Below are positions 1-8,087 of a stretch of DNA of 64,000 nt, one piece after another (positions within the stretch are counted from its first letter, which is position 1; every line of letters starts with the position of its first letter). Origin of the DNA: Streptomyces microflavus (GTDB taxonomy: Bacteria > Actinomycetota > Actinomycetes > Streptomycetales > Streptomycetaceae); the NCBI RefSeq assembly GCF_014650075.1, contig NZ_BMUG01000004.1, forward strand, positions 1 through 64,000. The letters run 5' to 3'. A model generated the notes under the pieces. That model worked only from the letters and a program-made list of their open reading frames with translations, was not told the origin of the DNA and did not search any database. A program made the position numbers and the translations under genes.

Positions 1-108
1 GTCGCGTCCGCCGGGTCCGCCGGGGTTGCCGGTTCCGTCGCGTCCGCCGGGTCCGCCGGAGCCGCCGGCTCCGTTGCGTCCGCCGGGTCCGTCACGTCTG
101 GAGCCTCA
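1..108 (+). repeat. Three 36-bp tandem repeats inside the membrane-protein gene
   Basis: Units at 1-36, 37-72 and 73-108 each begin GTCGCGTCCGCCGGGTCC (third copy GTTGCG...). In the reading frame they encode 12-residue units VASAGSAGVAGS, VASAGSAGAAGS and VASAGSVTSGAS. The first two differ at few bases and the third is degraded at its 3' half. The array may extend left of the window. It looks like an expandable in-frame minisatellite. Confidence 0.8.
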
Positions 109-1365
109 GGGGCCGCCGGGCCCGGGGTCTCGGTGTCCGCCAGGCCAGGCGTATCCGGAACCTCCGCGTCCGGAACCACCGGGTCCGCCCGGCCCGCCGG
201 ACCCCCCGCGTCCGCCGCCCCCCTCCCCGCCCGCCCCGCCGAGATCCCGCCGCGCGCTCCGCAGCGCAGGCCCGCCACCCCCGCGCGCCGGGGCCCCGCC
301 GACCCCGTGAAGTCCCTGATGCACCACCACCGCGACCTGTGCGAACGGGCCGTGAGCCCGCTGGAGATCGCCGCCGGTCTTGAGGCCCACGGCCTCACCG
401 ACCGCACCGCCGCCCGCTACCGCCACCGGGACGTGTTCGCGCTCGCCGAGGAGCTGTACGCCCGCACCCCGGCCCGGCCCGCCGGGTCCGCCGTGGCCGT
501 GCCCCCGCCGCCCGGGCCCGACACCGAGGCCCGCCCCGGGTGGACGCTGCTCGCGCTGCTGCCCGGCGCCGCCTGCCTCGCCACCGCCGGGCTGCTCCTG
601 GTCACCGAAGGGGCGCTCAGCGGGGGAGCGCGGGCCACCGTGATCGTCACCGGCGCACTTCTGGCCTGCCTGGCGCTCCGGTTCTGCCTGGGCCGGGGCC
701 CGCTGCGCGCCCCCGAAGGAGCGGGCCGCGCCGGGATGTACGCCTGCTGGCTCCTGAGCTTCGCGGTGTACGGCGAGGAGCTGATCGCCCAGGTCGTCAG
801 CGGCGGCCCGGACGGCCCGTGGGAGGCGGCACCCGCCCCACTGCTCGGGCTCACCGCGGCCGTCGCCCCGGCAGCCTGGTGCGCGCACTTCTTCACCGTC
901 CAGGCCCACCGCAAACTCACCGGCAGCCGCGCACTGGAGGAGTTCGGCGCGGGAGTGCGCCCCCTGCTCCTGGCCGCCGTCGTCCTCTTCCTCTGCGCCC
1001 TGCTGCCCCTGCTGTTCCTGGCCGATCTCGGCCTCGGCGGCACGGGGACGCCGGTCTCCGCCGCCGCCCTCGGGGTCCTGTTCTTCCTGGCCCGGCTGCT
1101 CGCCGCGCACGGACTGCCCGAACCGGGCACCGTCGCGCTCGCCGCCGCCTGCGCCGTGGAGGCCGCCGCCCCCGCCCTCGTCCTCGCCGGACGGCTGCCC
1201 GGCCTCGAACCGCTGGCCCGGCCCGTGCACGCCCTCGTCGCGGCGGGCGGCCCCGGATCCGTACCTGCCCTCGCCTGTGGCGCGGCGGCCCTGGGGCTCC
1301 TGCTCCACGCCTCCGCCGCCCTCTCCCGGGCCTCCGCCCACACCCACCCCCACACCGGGGCCTAG
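1..1365 (+). CDS. Polytopic membrane protein, 5' end outside the window
   Basis: The frame is open from base 1 to the TAG at 1363-1365, so the start probably lies upstream; GTG at 133 is an internal alternative giving 410 aa. The visible N-terminus is low-complexity Ala/Gly/Ser built from 12-residue repeats. A soluble segment at about 300-470 (VKSLMHHHRDLCERAV, then AAGLEAHGLTDRTAARYRHRD) looks like a small helical domain. From about 540 to the end there are roughly eight hydrophobic stretches, typical of an integral membrane protein. I recognise it only as a Streptomyces-type hypothetical membrane protein. It is followed at 174 nt by the epimerase, with a tiny ORF in the gap. A role with the epimerase and spherulin-4 gene in cell-surface sugar chemistry is inference from position. 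Confidence 0.75.
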   Translation, partial: VASAGSAGVAGSVASAGSAGAAGSVASAGSVTSGASGAAGPGVSVSARPGVSGTSASGTTGSARPAGPPASAAPLPARPAEIPPRAPQRRPATPARRGPADPVKSLMHHHRDLCERAVSPLEIAAGLEAHGLTDRTAARYRHRDVFALAEELYARTPARPAGSAVAVPPPPGPDTEARPGWTLLALLPGAACLATAGLLLVTEGALSGGARATVIVTGALLACLALRFCLGRGPLRAPEGAGRAGMYACWLLSFAVYGEELIAQVVSGGPDGPWEAAPAPLLGLTAAVAPAAWCAHFFTVQAHRKLTGSRALEEFGAGVRPLLLAAVVLFLCALLPLLFLADLGLGGTGTPVSAAALGVLFFLARLLAAHGLPEPGTVALAAACAVEAAAPALVLAGRLPGLEPLARPVHALVAAGGPGSVPALACGAAALGLLLHASAALSRASAHTHPHTGA

Positions 1366-1482
1366 CCGCCCCCACCGACGTACCACCCACCACCGCACCA
1401 CCGCACAACTCCCGCGGAGCCGACGCCGCGGGCCCTGTCCGACACCGCACGAACTGACTGACCGACCAAGGAGTAACCCGCC

Positions 1483-1542
1483 ATGACCCCCCAGTCCCCC
1501 GCACCGGCAGCCCGCCGTCGGCACCGAGGCGGTGCGCGATGA
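1483..1542 (+). CDS. 19-codon leader ORF coupled to the epimerase
   Basis: ATG at 1483 is preceded by an excellent ribosome site AAGGAG (1468-1473, 9-nt spacing). It encodes 19 residues rich in Pro, Ala and Arg ([19 protein letters not shown]). Its TGA (1540-1542) overlaps the epimerase ATG (1539-1541) as ATGA. The epimerase itself has only a weak ribosome site, so the tiny ORF plausibly recruits ribosomes and feeds them into the epimerase by termination-reinitiation. No family resemblance is seen; it may have no function as a peptide. Confidence 0.5.
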   Translation: MTPQSPAPAARRRHRGGAR

Positions 1543-2504
1543 GGGTGCTGCTGCTCGGAGCCAACGGATTCCTCGGCCGCTTCGTCGCCGACCGTCTGCT
1601 CGCCGACCCCGCTGTCCACCTCACGGCCCTCGGCCGCGGCGACGACGCCGACGTCCGGTTCGACCTCGCGGGCGGCAGCCCGGGAGCCCTCACCCGCTTC
1701 CTGGACGCCGTCCACCCCGGAGTCGTCGTCAACTGCGCGGGCGCCACCCGCGGCGGCGCCCGGGACCTCACCCGCCACAACACCGTCGCCGTCGCCACCG
1801 TCTGCGAGGCCCTGCGCCGCAGCGGCTGCGGGGCCAGGCTCGTCCAGGTCGGCTGCGCCTCCGAGTACGGACCCTCGCAGCCCGGCTCCTCCACCGCCGA
1901 GGACGCCATCCCGCGCCCCGGCGGCCCGTACGGCGTCAGCAAGCTCGCCGCCACCGAACTGGTCCTGGGCTCCGGCCTCGACGCCGTCGTGCTCCGGGTC
2001 TTCTCGCCCGTCGGCCCCGGCACCCCGGCCGGCTCCCCGCTCGGCCGCCTCGCCGAGGCGATGCGCCGGGCCATGCAGTCCGGCGACGGTGAGCTCAAGC
2101 TCAGCGGCCTCGGCGTGCAGCGGGACTTCGTCGACGTACGGGATGTGGCGCGGGCCGTCCACGCCGCCTCGCTCTCCGCCGCCCAGGGCGTCGTCAACAT
2201 CGGCACCGGGCGCGCCGTCCGCCTCCGCGACGCCGCCGCGGTCCTCGCGAGAGTCGCGGGGTACGCGGGCGCACTCCACGAGCTGGACACGCCCCCCGCG
2301 CGCCTGCCGATCGGCGCCCCGCGCACCTCCGCCGAGTCGGTGATGGAGCACCTCTCCGCCACCCCGTCCCCCTACCCGGACGGCTGCGGCGCCTGGCAGC
2401 AGGCCGACGTCCGCACCGCGCGGGACCGGCTCGGCTGGCGCCCCCGGATCAACCTGGAGGAGTCGCTCGCGGACATCTGGATGGAGGCGGCATGCCGTAT
2501 CTGA
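1539..2504 (+). CDS. NAD(P)-dependent epimerase/dehydratase (extended SDR)
   Basis: The 321-residue protein begins with a Rossmann dinucleotide motif GANGFLG (residues 8-14). It carries the SDR active-site pair in PYGVSKLAA (Tyr and Lys four residues apart, around 130), with VNCAGATRGG as the family's NAG-like segment. Length fits NAD-dependent sugar-nucleotide epimerase/dehydratases. The substrate cannot be read from the sequence; a nucleotide sugar is likely by family. The start is fixed by the ATGA overlap with the small leader ORF. Its 3' end overlaps the next gene by 13 nt (2492-2504), so the two are translationally coupled and probably serve one pathway. Confidence 0.85.
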   Translation: MRVLLLGANGFLGRFVADRLLADPAVHLTALGRGDDADVRFDLAGGSPGALTRFLDAVHPGVVVNCAGATRGGARDLTRHNTVAVATVCEALRRSGCGARLVQVGCASEYGPSQPGSSTAEDAIPRPGGPYGVSKLAATELVLGSGLDAVVLRVFSPVGPGTPAGSPLGRLAEAMRRAMQSGDGELKLSGLGVQRDFVDVRDVARAVHAASLSAAQGVVNIGTGRAVRLRDAAAVLARVAGYAGALHELDTPPARLPIGAPRTSAESVMEHLSATPSPYPDGCGAWQQADVRTARDRLGWRPRINLEESLADIWMEAACRI

Positions 2505-3316
2505 CCGCCCCCGCCGACGCCCGCAGGACCGCAGGCGGCGAACAGCTCGGCTTCGGCGTCCCCGGCTACGCCCACCCCCTGCTCGCCCCCGCCGAGTGGG
2601 CCGAGCTGGTCCGCCCCGGCACCCCGCTGCACTGGGCCGTCCTGAACATCGCGGACGGCCCCGGCACCCGGCCCGACCCGCACTGCCTGGAGGCCGCGGG
2701 CAGACTCCGCAACGCCCGGGAGCGCGCCCTGCACGGCGAGGCCCCGGACGACTCCGTACGCGCCTGCGGCGGCCGGCTCCTCGGCCACCTCGATCTGGCC
2801 TACGGCGGGCGGCCGTTCGACGAGCTGATCGCCGACGCCCGGGCCTTCATCGACTGGTACCGGGTCGGCGGCTTCTATCTGGCCCGCTGCCCCGCCGAGC
2901 GGGCGGAACTGCCCGCCGTCCGCCGTCTCACCGGCACACTCCACGCCCTGCTGGCGGAGAGCGACAGCGCGGACGACGGCGGCCGCCTGGTGCTGGGCCA
3001 CGGCGTCCACCCGTATCCCGGCTATGCGGAGGCGGCCGACCAACTGGTCACCTTCCAGGGCCCGTGGACCGACTACCGCTGGTCGCAGGTGGCCGAGTGG
3101 ACGGCGGACTACCCGCCGGAGCGGTTCGCGCACTTCGTCCACGGGGTGCCGCGCACCCATCTCGTCGAGGCGATGCGCATCGCCCGCTGGCAGGGCGCCG
3201 GGACGATCTTCTTCACGGACCGGGACGGACGGAGCGGACAAACCGATCCATTCGCGGCGCTGCCCAGGTACTGGGACGAAATCGTCTCGCGGATCGGACC
3301 CGGTATCTCGGAATGA
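2492..3316 (+). CDS. Spherulation-specific family 4 (spherulin-4-like) protein
   Basis: The 274-residue protein has the spherulin-4 layout: an N-terminal FGVPGYAHPL / WAVLNIADGPG strand region, GHLDLAYGGRPFDELIADARAFIDWY, and a C-terminal IFFTDRDG segment on a predicted TIM-barrel. The family includes the GH135 galactosaminogalactan hydrolase Sph3. From memory, active family members carry an acidic pair after the helix (G-[IF]-FF-D-E); here that position reads GGFYLARCP, so the acidic pair appears absent and catalysis is doubtful. No signal peptide is evident. The ATG overlaps the epimerase end by 13 nt. The stop codon region doubles as the SigR promoter of moeZ. Confidence 0.72.
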   Translation: MPYLTAPADARRTAGGEQLGFGVPGYAHPLLAPAEWAELVRPGTPLHWAVLNIADGPGTRPDPHCLEAAGRLRNARERALHGEAPDDSVRACGGRLLGHLDLAYGGRPFDELIADARAFIDWYRVGGFYLARCPAERAELPAVRRLTGTLHALLAESDSADDGGRLVLGHGVHPYPGYAEAADQLVTFQGPWTDYRWSQVAEWTADYPPERFAHFVHGVPRTHLVEAMRIARWQGAGTIFFTDRDGRSGQTDPFAALPRYWDEIVSRIGPGISE

Positions 3317-3335
3317 GAGGGGGCGTGGCAGTGTT
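3310..3335 (+). promoter_or_regulatory. SigR-type promoter for moeZ
   Basis: GGAAT (3310-3314), an 18-nt spacer and GTT (3333-3335) match the SigR consensus GGAAT-N18/19-GTT exactly. It overlaps the stop codon of the upstream spherulin-4 gene and lies 66 nt before the moeZ GTG. I recall the S. coelicolor moeB/moeZ homologue being listed among SigR targets, which agrees; this is memory, not checked. Confidence 0.85.
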
Positions 3336-3401
3336 ACCGGAAGAACAACCGTACGTAGTCGAAGTACGTAAAATCCGACCACCTGCATTGTTGAGGTTCC
3401 T

Positions 3402-4580
3402 GTGTCGCTGCCACCCCTGGTCGAGCCAGCTGCTGAGCTCACCGTCGACGAGGTCCGCAGGTACTCCCGCCACCTGATCATCCCGGATGTCGGGATGGAC
3501 GGGCAGAAGCGCCTGAAGAACGCCAAGGTGCTCTGTGTGGGCGCCGGCGGTCTCGGCTCGCCGGCCCTGATGTACCTGGCCGCGGCCGGTGTCGGCACGC
3601 TGGGCATCGTGGAGTTCGACGAGGTCGACGAGTCGAACCTGCAGCGCCAGATCATCCACAGCCAGGCCGACATCGGCCGGTCCAAGGCGCAGTCCGCCAA
3701 GGACTCCGTGCTGGGCATCAACCCGTACGTCAACGTGGTCCTTCACGAAGAGCGGCTCGAAGCCGAGAACGTGAAGGAGATCTTCGCGCAGTACGACCTG
3801 ATCGTGGACGGCACGGACAACTTCGCCACCCGCTATCTGGTCAACGACGCGGCGGTGCTGCTGAACAAGCCGTACGTATGGGGATCGATCTACCGCTTCG
3901 ACGGCCAGGCCTCCGTGTTCTGGTCCGAGCACGGCCCCTGCTACCGCTGCCTCTACCCGGAGCCCCCGCCGCCGGGCATGGTCCCCTCCTGCGCCGAGGG
4001 CGGCGTGCTGGGTGTCCTGTGCGCGTCGGTCGGTTCGATCCAGGTGACCGAGGCGATCAAGCTGCTCGCCGGCATCGGTGACCCGCTGGTCGGCCGCCTG
4101 ATGATCTACGACGCCCTGGAGATGCAGTACCGCCAGGTCAAGGTCCGCAAGGACCCCGACTGCGCGGTCTGCGGCGAGAACCCGACCGTCACCGAGCTCA
4201 TCGACTACGAGGCCTTCTGCGGCGTCGTGTCCGAGGAGGCCCAGGAGGCGGCGGCCGGCTCCACGATCACTCCCAAGCAGCTCAAGGAGTGGATCGACGC
4301 GGACGAGAAGATCGAGATCATCGACGTCCGCGAGCCGAACGAGTACGAGATCGTCTCGATCCCCGGCGCGAAGCTGATCCCGAAGAACGAGTTCCTCATG
4401 GGCAACGCCCTCCAGGACCTCCCGCAGGACCGCCGTATCGTCCTGCACTGCAAGACGGGCGTCCGTAGCGCCGAGGTCCTCGCGGTCCTCAAGTCGGCGG
4501 GCTTCGCCGACTCGGTGCACGTCGGCGGCGGCGTGATCGGCTGGGTCAACCAGATCGAGCCCGAGAAGCCGATCTACTAG
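3402..4580 (+). CDS. moeZ: Adenylyltransferase/sulfurtransferase MoeZ (MoeB plus rhodanese)
   Basis: This cytosolic 392-residue enzyme adenylates the C-terminal Gly of sulfur-carrier proteins (MoaD, ThiS or CysO type) and passes sulfur to them from its own rhodanese domain. The ThiF/MoeB domain (about 15-270) has the nucleotide loop GAGGLGSP, the arginine-finger segment DESNLQRQ, DGTDNFATR, and two zinc CxxC pairs (CYRC and CAVC). The rhodanese domain (about 285-390) ends in the active-site loop HCKTGVRS with its Cys. GTG at 3402 follows GAGG at 3393-3396. It is monocistronic by appearance, with a SigR promoter upstream and a strong terminator downstream. moaE, a downstream partner in molybdopterin synthesis, lies at 36131. 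Confidence 0.93.
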   Translation: MSLPPLVEPAAELTVDEVRRYSRHLIIPDVGMDGQKRLKNAKVLCVGAGGLGSPALMYLAAAGVGTLGIVEFDEVDESNLQRQIIHSQADIGRSKAQSAKDSVLGINPYVNVVLHEERLEAENVKEIFAQYDLIVDGTDNFATRYLVNDAAVLLNKPYVWGSIYRFDGQASVFWSEHGPCYRCLYPEPPPPGMVPSCAEGGVLGVLCASVGSIQVTEAIKLLAGIGDPLVGRLMIYDALEMQYRQVKVRKDPDCAVCGENPTVTELIDYEAFCGVVSEEAQEAAAGSTITPKQLKEWIDADEKIEIIDVREPNEYEIVSIPGAKLIPKNEFLMGNALQDLPQDRRIVLHCKTGVRSAEVLAVLKSAGFADSVHVGGGVIGWVNQIEPEKPIY

Positions 4581-4611
4581 AGCACGCGGCACCATCAGTA
4601 CATACGGAGAA

Positions 4612-4648
4612 GGGGCCGGACCGCCACGCCAGGCGGACCGGCCCCTTT
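4612..4648. terminator. Bidirectional terminator between moeZ and peptidase gene
   Basis: A 14-bp stem (4612-4625 with 4632-4645, one internal A-A mismatch) around a 6-nt loop is followed by TTT on the + strand. It sits between convergent genes and can serve both. Confidence 0.8.
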
Positions 4649-4658
4649 CCCGTACGCG

Positions 4659-6239
4659 TCACCCGCAGGTCGTGCCGTCCTGCGGAACCTTCCCGTCCAG
4701 GAAGTAGTCGTCCACCGTCGAGGTCACGCAGTCGCCCTGGCCGTAAGCCCCGTGCCCCTCGCCCTTGTTGGTCACCATGATGCCGACGCCCTTGCCCAGC
4801 TCGTCCGCCATCCGCTGCGCACCCTCGTACGGGGTGGCCGGGTCGCCGGTCGTCCCGATGACCAGGATCGGGCCCGCGCCCGGCGCACTGGTCTCCGGCG
4901 TCTCGTGCTCCCCCTCGACCGGCCACTGGGCGCACCAGCCCGCCGTGTCCCAGGCCAGGAACGGCCCGAACACGGGGGAGAGCCTGCGGAACTCCGGCAG
5001 CAGCGCACGGGCCTCGTCCACCGTGGGGCGGGCCTTGGAGTCGGCGCAGGAGATGGCCCGCTGGGAGTGGCTCTGGGTGTCGTAACGGCCTTCCTCGTCA
5101 CGCCCGTTGTACGAGTCGGCGAGCCGGAGCAGACCGTCGCCCGTGCCCTTGTTCTCCGCCTCGTCCAGCGCGGCCGTCAGCGTGGGCCAGCCGGACTGCG
5201 AGTAGAGCGGGGTGACGATGCCGGTGATGGCGAGGGACTCGGTCAGCTCACGGCCCGACGCGGTCGGCAGCGGCTTCCTGTCGATCCGGGCCAGCAGCCG
5301 GGCGATGCGCTCCGAGCCCGCCTTCGGGTCCTGGCCGCGGTCCTTGAGGTAGTTCTCCAAGGCCCGCTGGAAGCCCGTCGCCTGGTTGCGGGCGTGCCCG
5401 ATGCCGTCGGCCGTGGGGTCGACGACCGCGTCCAGGACGGTGCGCCCCACGTTCTGCGGGAAGAGGTGCGCGTACGTCCCGCCCAGCTCCGTACCGTAGG
5501 AGAAGCCGAAATACGACAGCTTGGCGTCGCCGAGGACCTGGCGGATCAGGTCCAGGTCGCGGGCCGCGCTGGACGTGCCGACGTGCGGGAGGACCTTGCC
5601 GGACCGGCGCAGGCAGCCCGCGCCGAAGTCCGCGCCGTCCTTGACGAACGCCGCCTCCTCGGCCGCCGTGTCCGGGGTCAGGTCGACGCTCCGGGCAGCC
5701 TGTTCCTGCTCCTCGTCGGTGCGGCAGCTCACCCCGGAGCTGGCCGCCACCCCGCGCGGATCGAAGCCCACCAGGTCGTAGCGGGAGTTGAGCTTCCCGT
5801 ACGAGGAAGCTGCGCGCGGCAGTATGTCCACGCCCGAACCACCCGGGCCGCCGAAGTTGAACAGCATCGAGCCGATCCGGCGGTCCTTGTCGCGGGCCTG
5901 CTTGCGGATCAGCGCGATGGAGATGGTCTCGCCGGTCGGCTTCGCGTAGTCCAGGGGCACCTCGACGCTCGTACAGCGCCAGGCGGAGCCGGGCGCGCTG
6001 CCGCCACGCGGGGCCTCGCAGCGCTGCCAGTCGGGGCGCTGGGAGGTCAGGGCGGCGGGCAGGGGCGGGGTCTTCGGCGTCTCCTTCAGGTCCGGCGACG
6101 GCGAAGCGGAGACGTCACCGGGGCGGCCGTCGGCCGTCGCGGACGGTTCTGGTTCCGTGGACAGCAGGGAGCAGCCGGCGAGCAGTGCCGCCGCCAGCAG
6201 GCCCGCTCCCGCCCGTACGGCCCGTCGGTGCGCACGCAT
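4659..6239 (-). CDS. Secreted lipoprotein serine peptidase, family S33 (tripeptidyl-aminopeptidase type)
   Basis: The 526-residue alpha/beta hydrolase has a lipobox LLAGCS about 20 residues in, so it should be a membrane-anchored lipoprotein outside the cell. The oxyanion segment FGGPGGSG, the nucleophile elbow GFSYGTE, a late Asp in GTTGDPATPYEGA and a His in GEGHGAYGQG form the usual triad, and the C-terminal part fits a TAP-like domain. It resembles the SlpD/SlpE mycelial peptidases of Streptomyces, which release N-terminal tripeptides. ATG at 6239 is chosen because GGGAGGGAAG lies just upstream and the signal peptide then starts properly; an upstream start would add 36 non-signal residues. 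A paralogue follows immediately upstream in the same direction. Confidence 0.9.
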   Translation of the reverse strand: MRAHRRAVRAGAGLLAAALLAGCSLLSTEPEPSATADGRPGDVSASPSPDLKETPKTPPLPAALTSQRPDWQRCEAPRGGSAPGSAWRCTSVEVPLDYAKPTGETISIALIRKQARDKDRRIGSMLFNFGGPGGSGVDILPRAASSYGKLNSRYDLVGFDPRGVAASSGVSCRTDEEQEQAARSVDLTPDTAAEEAAFVKDGADFGAGCLRRSGKVLPHVGTSSAARDLDLIRQVLGDAKLSYFGFSYGTELGGTYAHLFPQNVGRTVLDAVVDPTADGIGHARNQATGFQRALENYLKDRGQDPKAGSERIARLLARIDRKPLPTASGRELTESLAITGIVTPLYSQSGWPTLTAALDEAENKGTGDGLLRLADSYNGRDEEGRYDTQSHSQRAISCADSKARPTVDEARALLPEFRRLSPVFGPFLAWDTAGWCAQWPVEGEHETPETSAPGAGPILVIGTTGDPATPYEGAQRMADELGKGVGIMVTNKGEGHGAYGQGDCVTSTVDDYFLDGKVPQDGTTCG

Positions 6240-6356
6240 GATCCGGCTTCCCTCCCCGTGGCCCGAAGCCGGTGGTATGCGTCGGGCACTTGTGATGTTC
6301 CGCCATGCTAATCGGCGCCTCTGACAGGGCGTCGGGAGCCGGGTCACAAGAAGGGA

Positions 6357-7955
6357 TCACTCGCAGACCGTGCCGGACTTCGGCACCGTACCGTTCAGGA
6401 GATAGCCGTCGACGGCCCCCTGCACGCACGTGTTCTTACTGTTGTACGCGCCGTGGCCTTCGCCCTTGTATGTGAGCTCGACGCCTACTCCCTTGCCGAG
6501 TTTCTCCACCATGGCCTTCGCGCCCGCGTACGGGGTCGCCGGGTCACCGGTGTTGCCGATGACCAGGATCGGCGCGGAGCCGGGGGCGCTGACGTCCGGG
6601 GTCACCCAGGCGCCCGCGACCGGCCAGCCGGTGCAGCTCATCAGCCCCCACCCCAGGTACTCCCCGAACGTCGGTGACGCCTTGCGGAAGGCGGGCAGGG
6701 CCGCCTTCGTCTGCTCCAGGCTGAAGCGCTGCTCGCTGTCGGCGCAGTTGATCGCGATGTTGGCGGCGTTGGAGTTGTCGTACCGCCCGTCGTCGGAGCG
6801 GCCGTTCAGTGAGTCGGCCAGCGCGAGCAGCAGGGCGCCTTCACCGCCGTCGGCCTCGTCCAGCCCCTGCTCCAGTAGTGGCCAGGTCTCCTTGGAGTAG
6901 AGCGCGGAGGCGATGCCGGTGGTGGCCAGCGTCTGGGTCAGGACCCGGTCGCCGAGCCCGTCGACCGGCTCCTTCTCCAGCTTCGCCAGGAAGTCGGCGA
7001 TCCACTCCTCGACCTCCGCCCCGGTGGCGCCGGGCAGGGCGCATGTGTCGCCGCGGTCCGCGCAGTCCTTCGTGAAGTTGTCGAAGGCGAGCTGGAACCC
7101 CTGGGCCTGGCCGAGGGAGGACTGCTCGGCGTCCTTCGTGGGGTCGACCACCGCGTCGAAGACCGCCCGGCCGACCTTGTCCGGGAAGAGGTGGGCGTAG
7201 ACGCCGCCGAGCTCGGTGCCGTAGGAGATGCCGAAGTAGTGCAGCTTGTCGTCACCGAGCACCGAGCGCATCAGATCCATGTCGCGGGCGGCGTTCGTCG
7301 TGCCCACGTAGGGGAGCTCGGGGCCGGAGTTCTTCTTGCACGTGGCGATGAAGTCCTTCTGGCCCTGGACGAACTCCTTCTCCTCCGCCGCGTCGTCCGG
7401 TGTGGAGTCCTCCTGGTAGAGGGCGTCCAGCTGGGCGTCGTCCGCGCACTCCACGCCCTCGCTGCGCCCCACCCCGCGCGGGTCGAAGCTCACCAGGTCG
7501 TACCGGGTGCGGAGCTTGTCGTAGTCCGCGCCGAAGGCCGGCAGAGTCGCGACACCGGACGCGCCGGGCCCGCCGAAGTTGAACAGGAGCGACCCGATCC
7601 GCCGCTTCTGGTCCTTGGCCTTCCCCCGGATCAGGGCCAGCTCGATCGTCCGGCCGTCCGGCTCCGCGTAGTCCAGCGGTACGTCCATGAAGGAGCACTC
7701 CCAGACCGCGCCGCCGGGCAGCGGCGTGGGCGACTCACCACCGCCCTGCGCCACGTTCGGCGCCGGGCAGGGAGACCAGTCCAGCTTCTGCGACGCCAGC
7801 TCCTTCGAGGTGGCGGTGGGGGAGGCGGTGGAGGCCCCGGTGGGCGTCGAGCCCTCTCCGCCCGAGTCGTCGCCGTCCGAGCAGCCGGCCAGGGGCAGGA
7901 GCACGGTGGCGGTGGCGGCGAGGGCGGCGGCACGCAGAGCGGGGGAAGTCCTCAT
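6357..7955 (-). CDS. Secreted lipoprotein serine peptidase, family S33, paralogue of its neighbour
   Basis: At 532 residues it shares the whole layout of the next gene: lipobox LLPLAGCS, FGGPGASG oxyanion segment, nucleophile GISYGTE, Asp in GNTGDPATPYAGA, His in GEGHGAYN, and a C-terminal Cys-containing tail (NTCVQGA). The pair looks like a tandem duplication. It should be exported and lipid-anchored and act on small peptides at the cell surface. ATG at 7955 is chosen because the signal peptide begins there; ATG at 7964 or longer starts are possible. The 117-nt gap to the next gene has room for a second promoter. The stop is 3 nt from the flippase-gene end region on the same strand, so co-transcription is possible. 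Confidence 0.88.
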   Translation of the reverse strand: MRTSPALRAAALAATATVLLPLAGCSDGDDSGGEGSTPTGASTASPTATSKELASQKLDWSPCPAPNVAQGGGESPTPLPGGAVWECSFMDVPLDYAEPDGRTIELALIRGKAKDQKRRIGSLLFNFGGPGASGVATLPAFGADYDKLRTRYDLVSFDPRGVGRSEGVECADDAQLDALYQEDSTPDDAAEEKEFVQGQKDFIATCKKNSGPELPYVGTTNAARDMDLMRSVLGDDKLHYFGISYGTELGGVYAHLFPDKVGRAVFDAVVDPTKDAEQSSLGQAQGFQLAFDNFTKDCADRGDTCALPGATGAEVEEWIADFLAKLEKEPVDGLGDRVLTQTLATTGIASALYSKETWPLLEQGLDEADGGEGALLLALADSLNGRSDDGRYDNSNAANIAINCADSEQRFSLEQTKAALPAFRKASPTFGEYLGWGLMSCTGWPVAGAWVTPDVSAPGSAPILVIGNTGDPATPYAGAKAMVEKLGKGVGVELTYKGEGHGAYNSKNTCVQGAVDGYLLNGTVPKSGTVCE

Positions 7956-8087
7956 GCGTTCCATCGTGCGGCGGGGCGCCGTGGAGCGCGCTGGGGCGCG
8001 GTCCATGCGGGTGGTGCGCCCTGCCGGATGCCTGGGGTGTGTCCGGCGGATCTTGACCGGGTCCGCGCCCGATCCGCCGGACACGCC

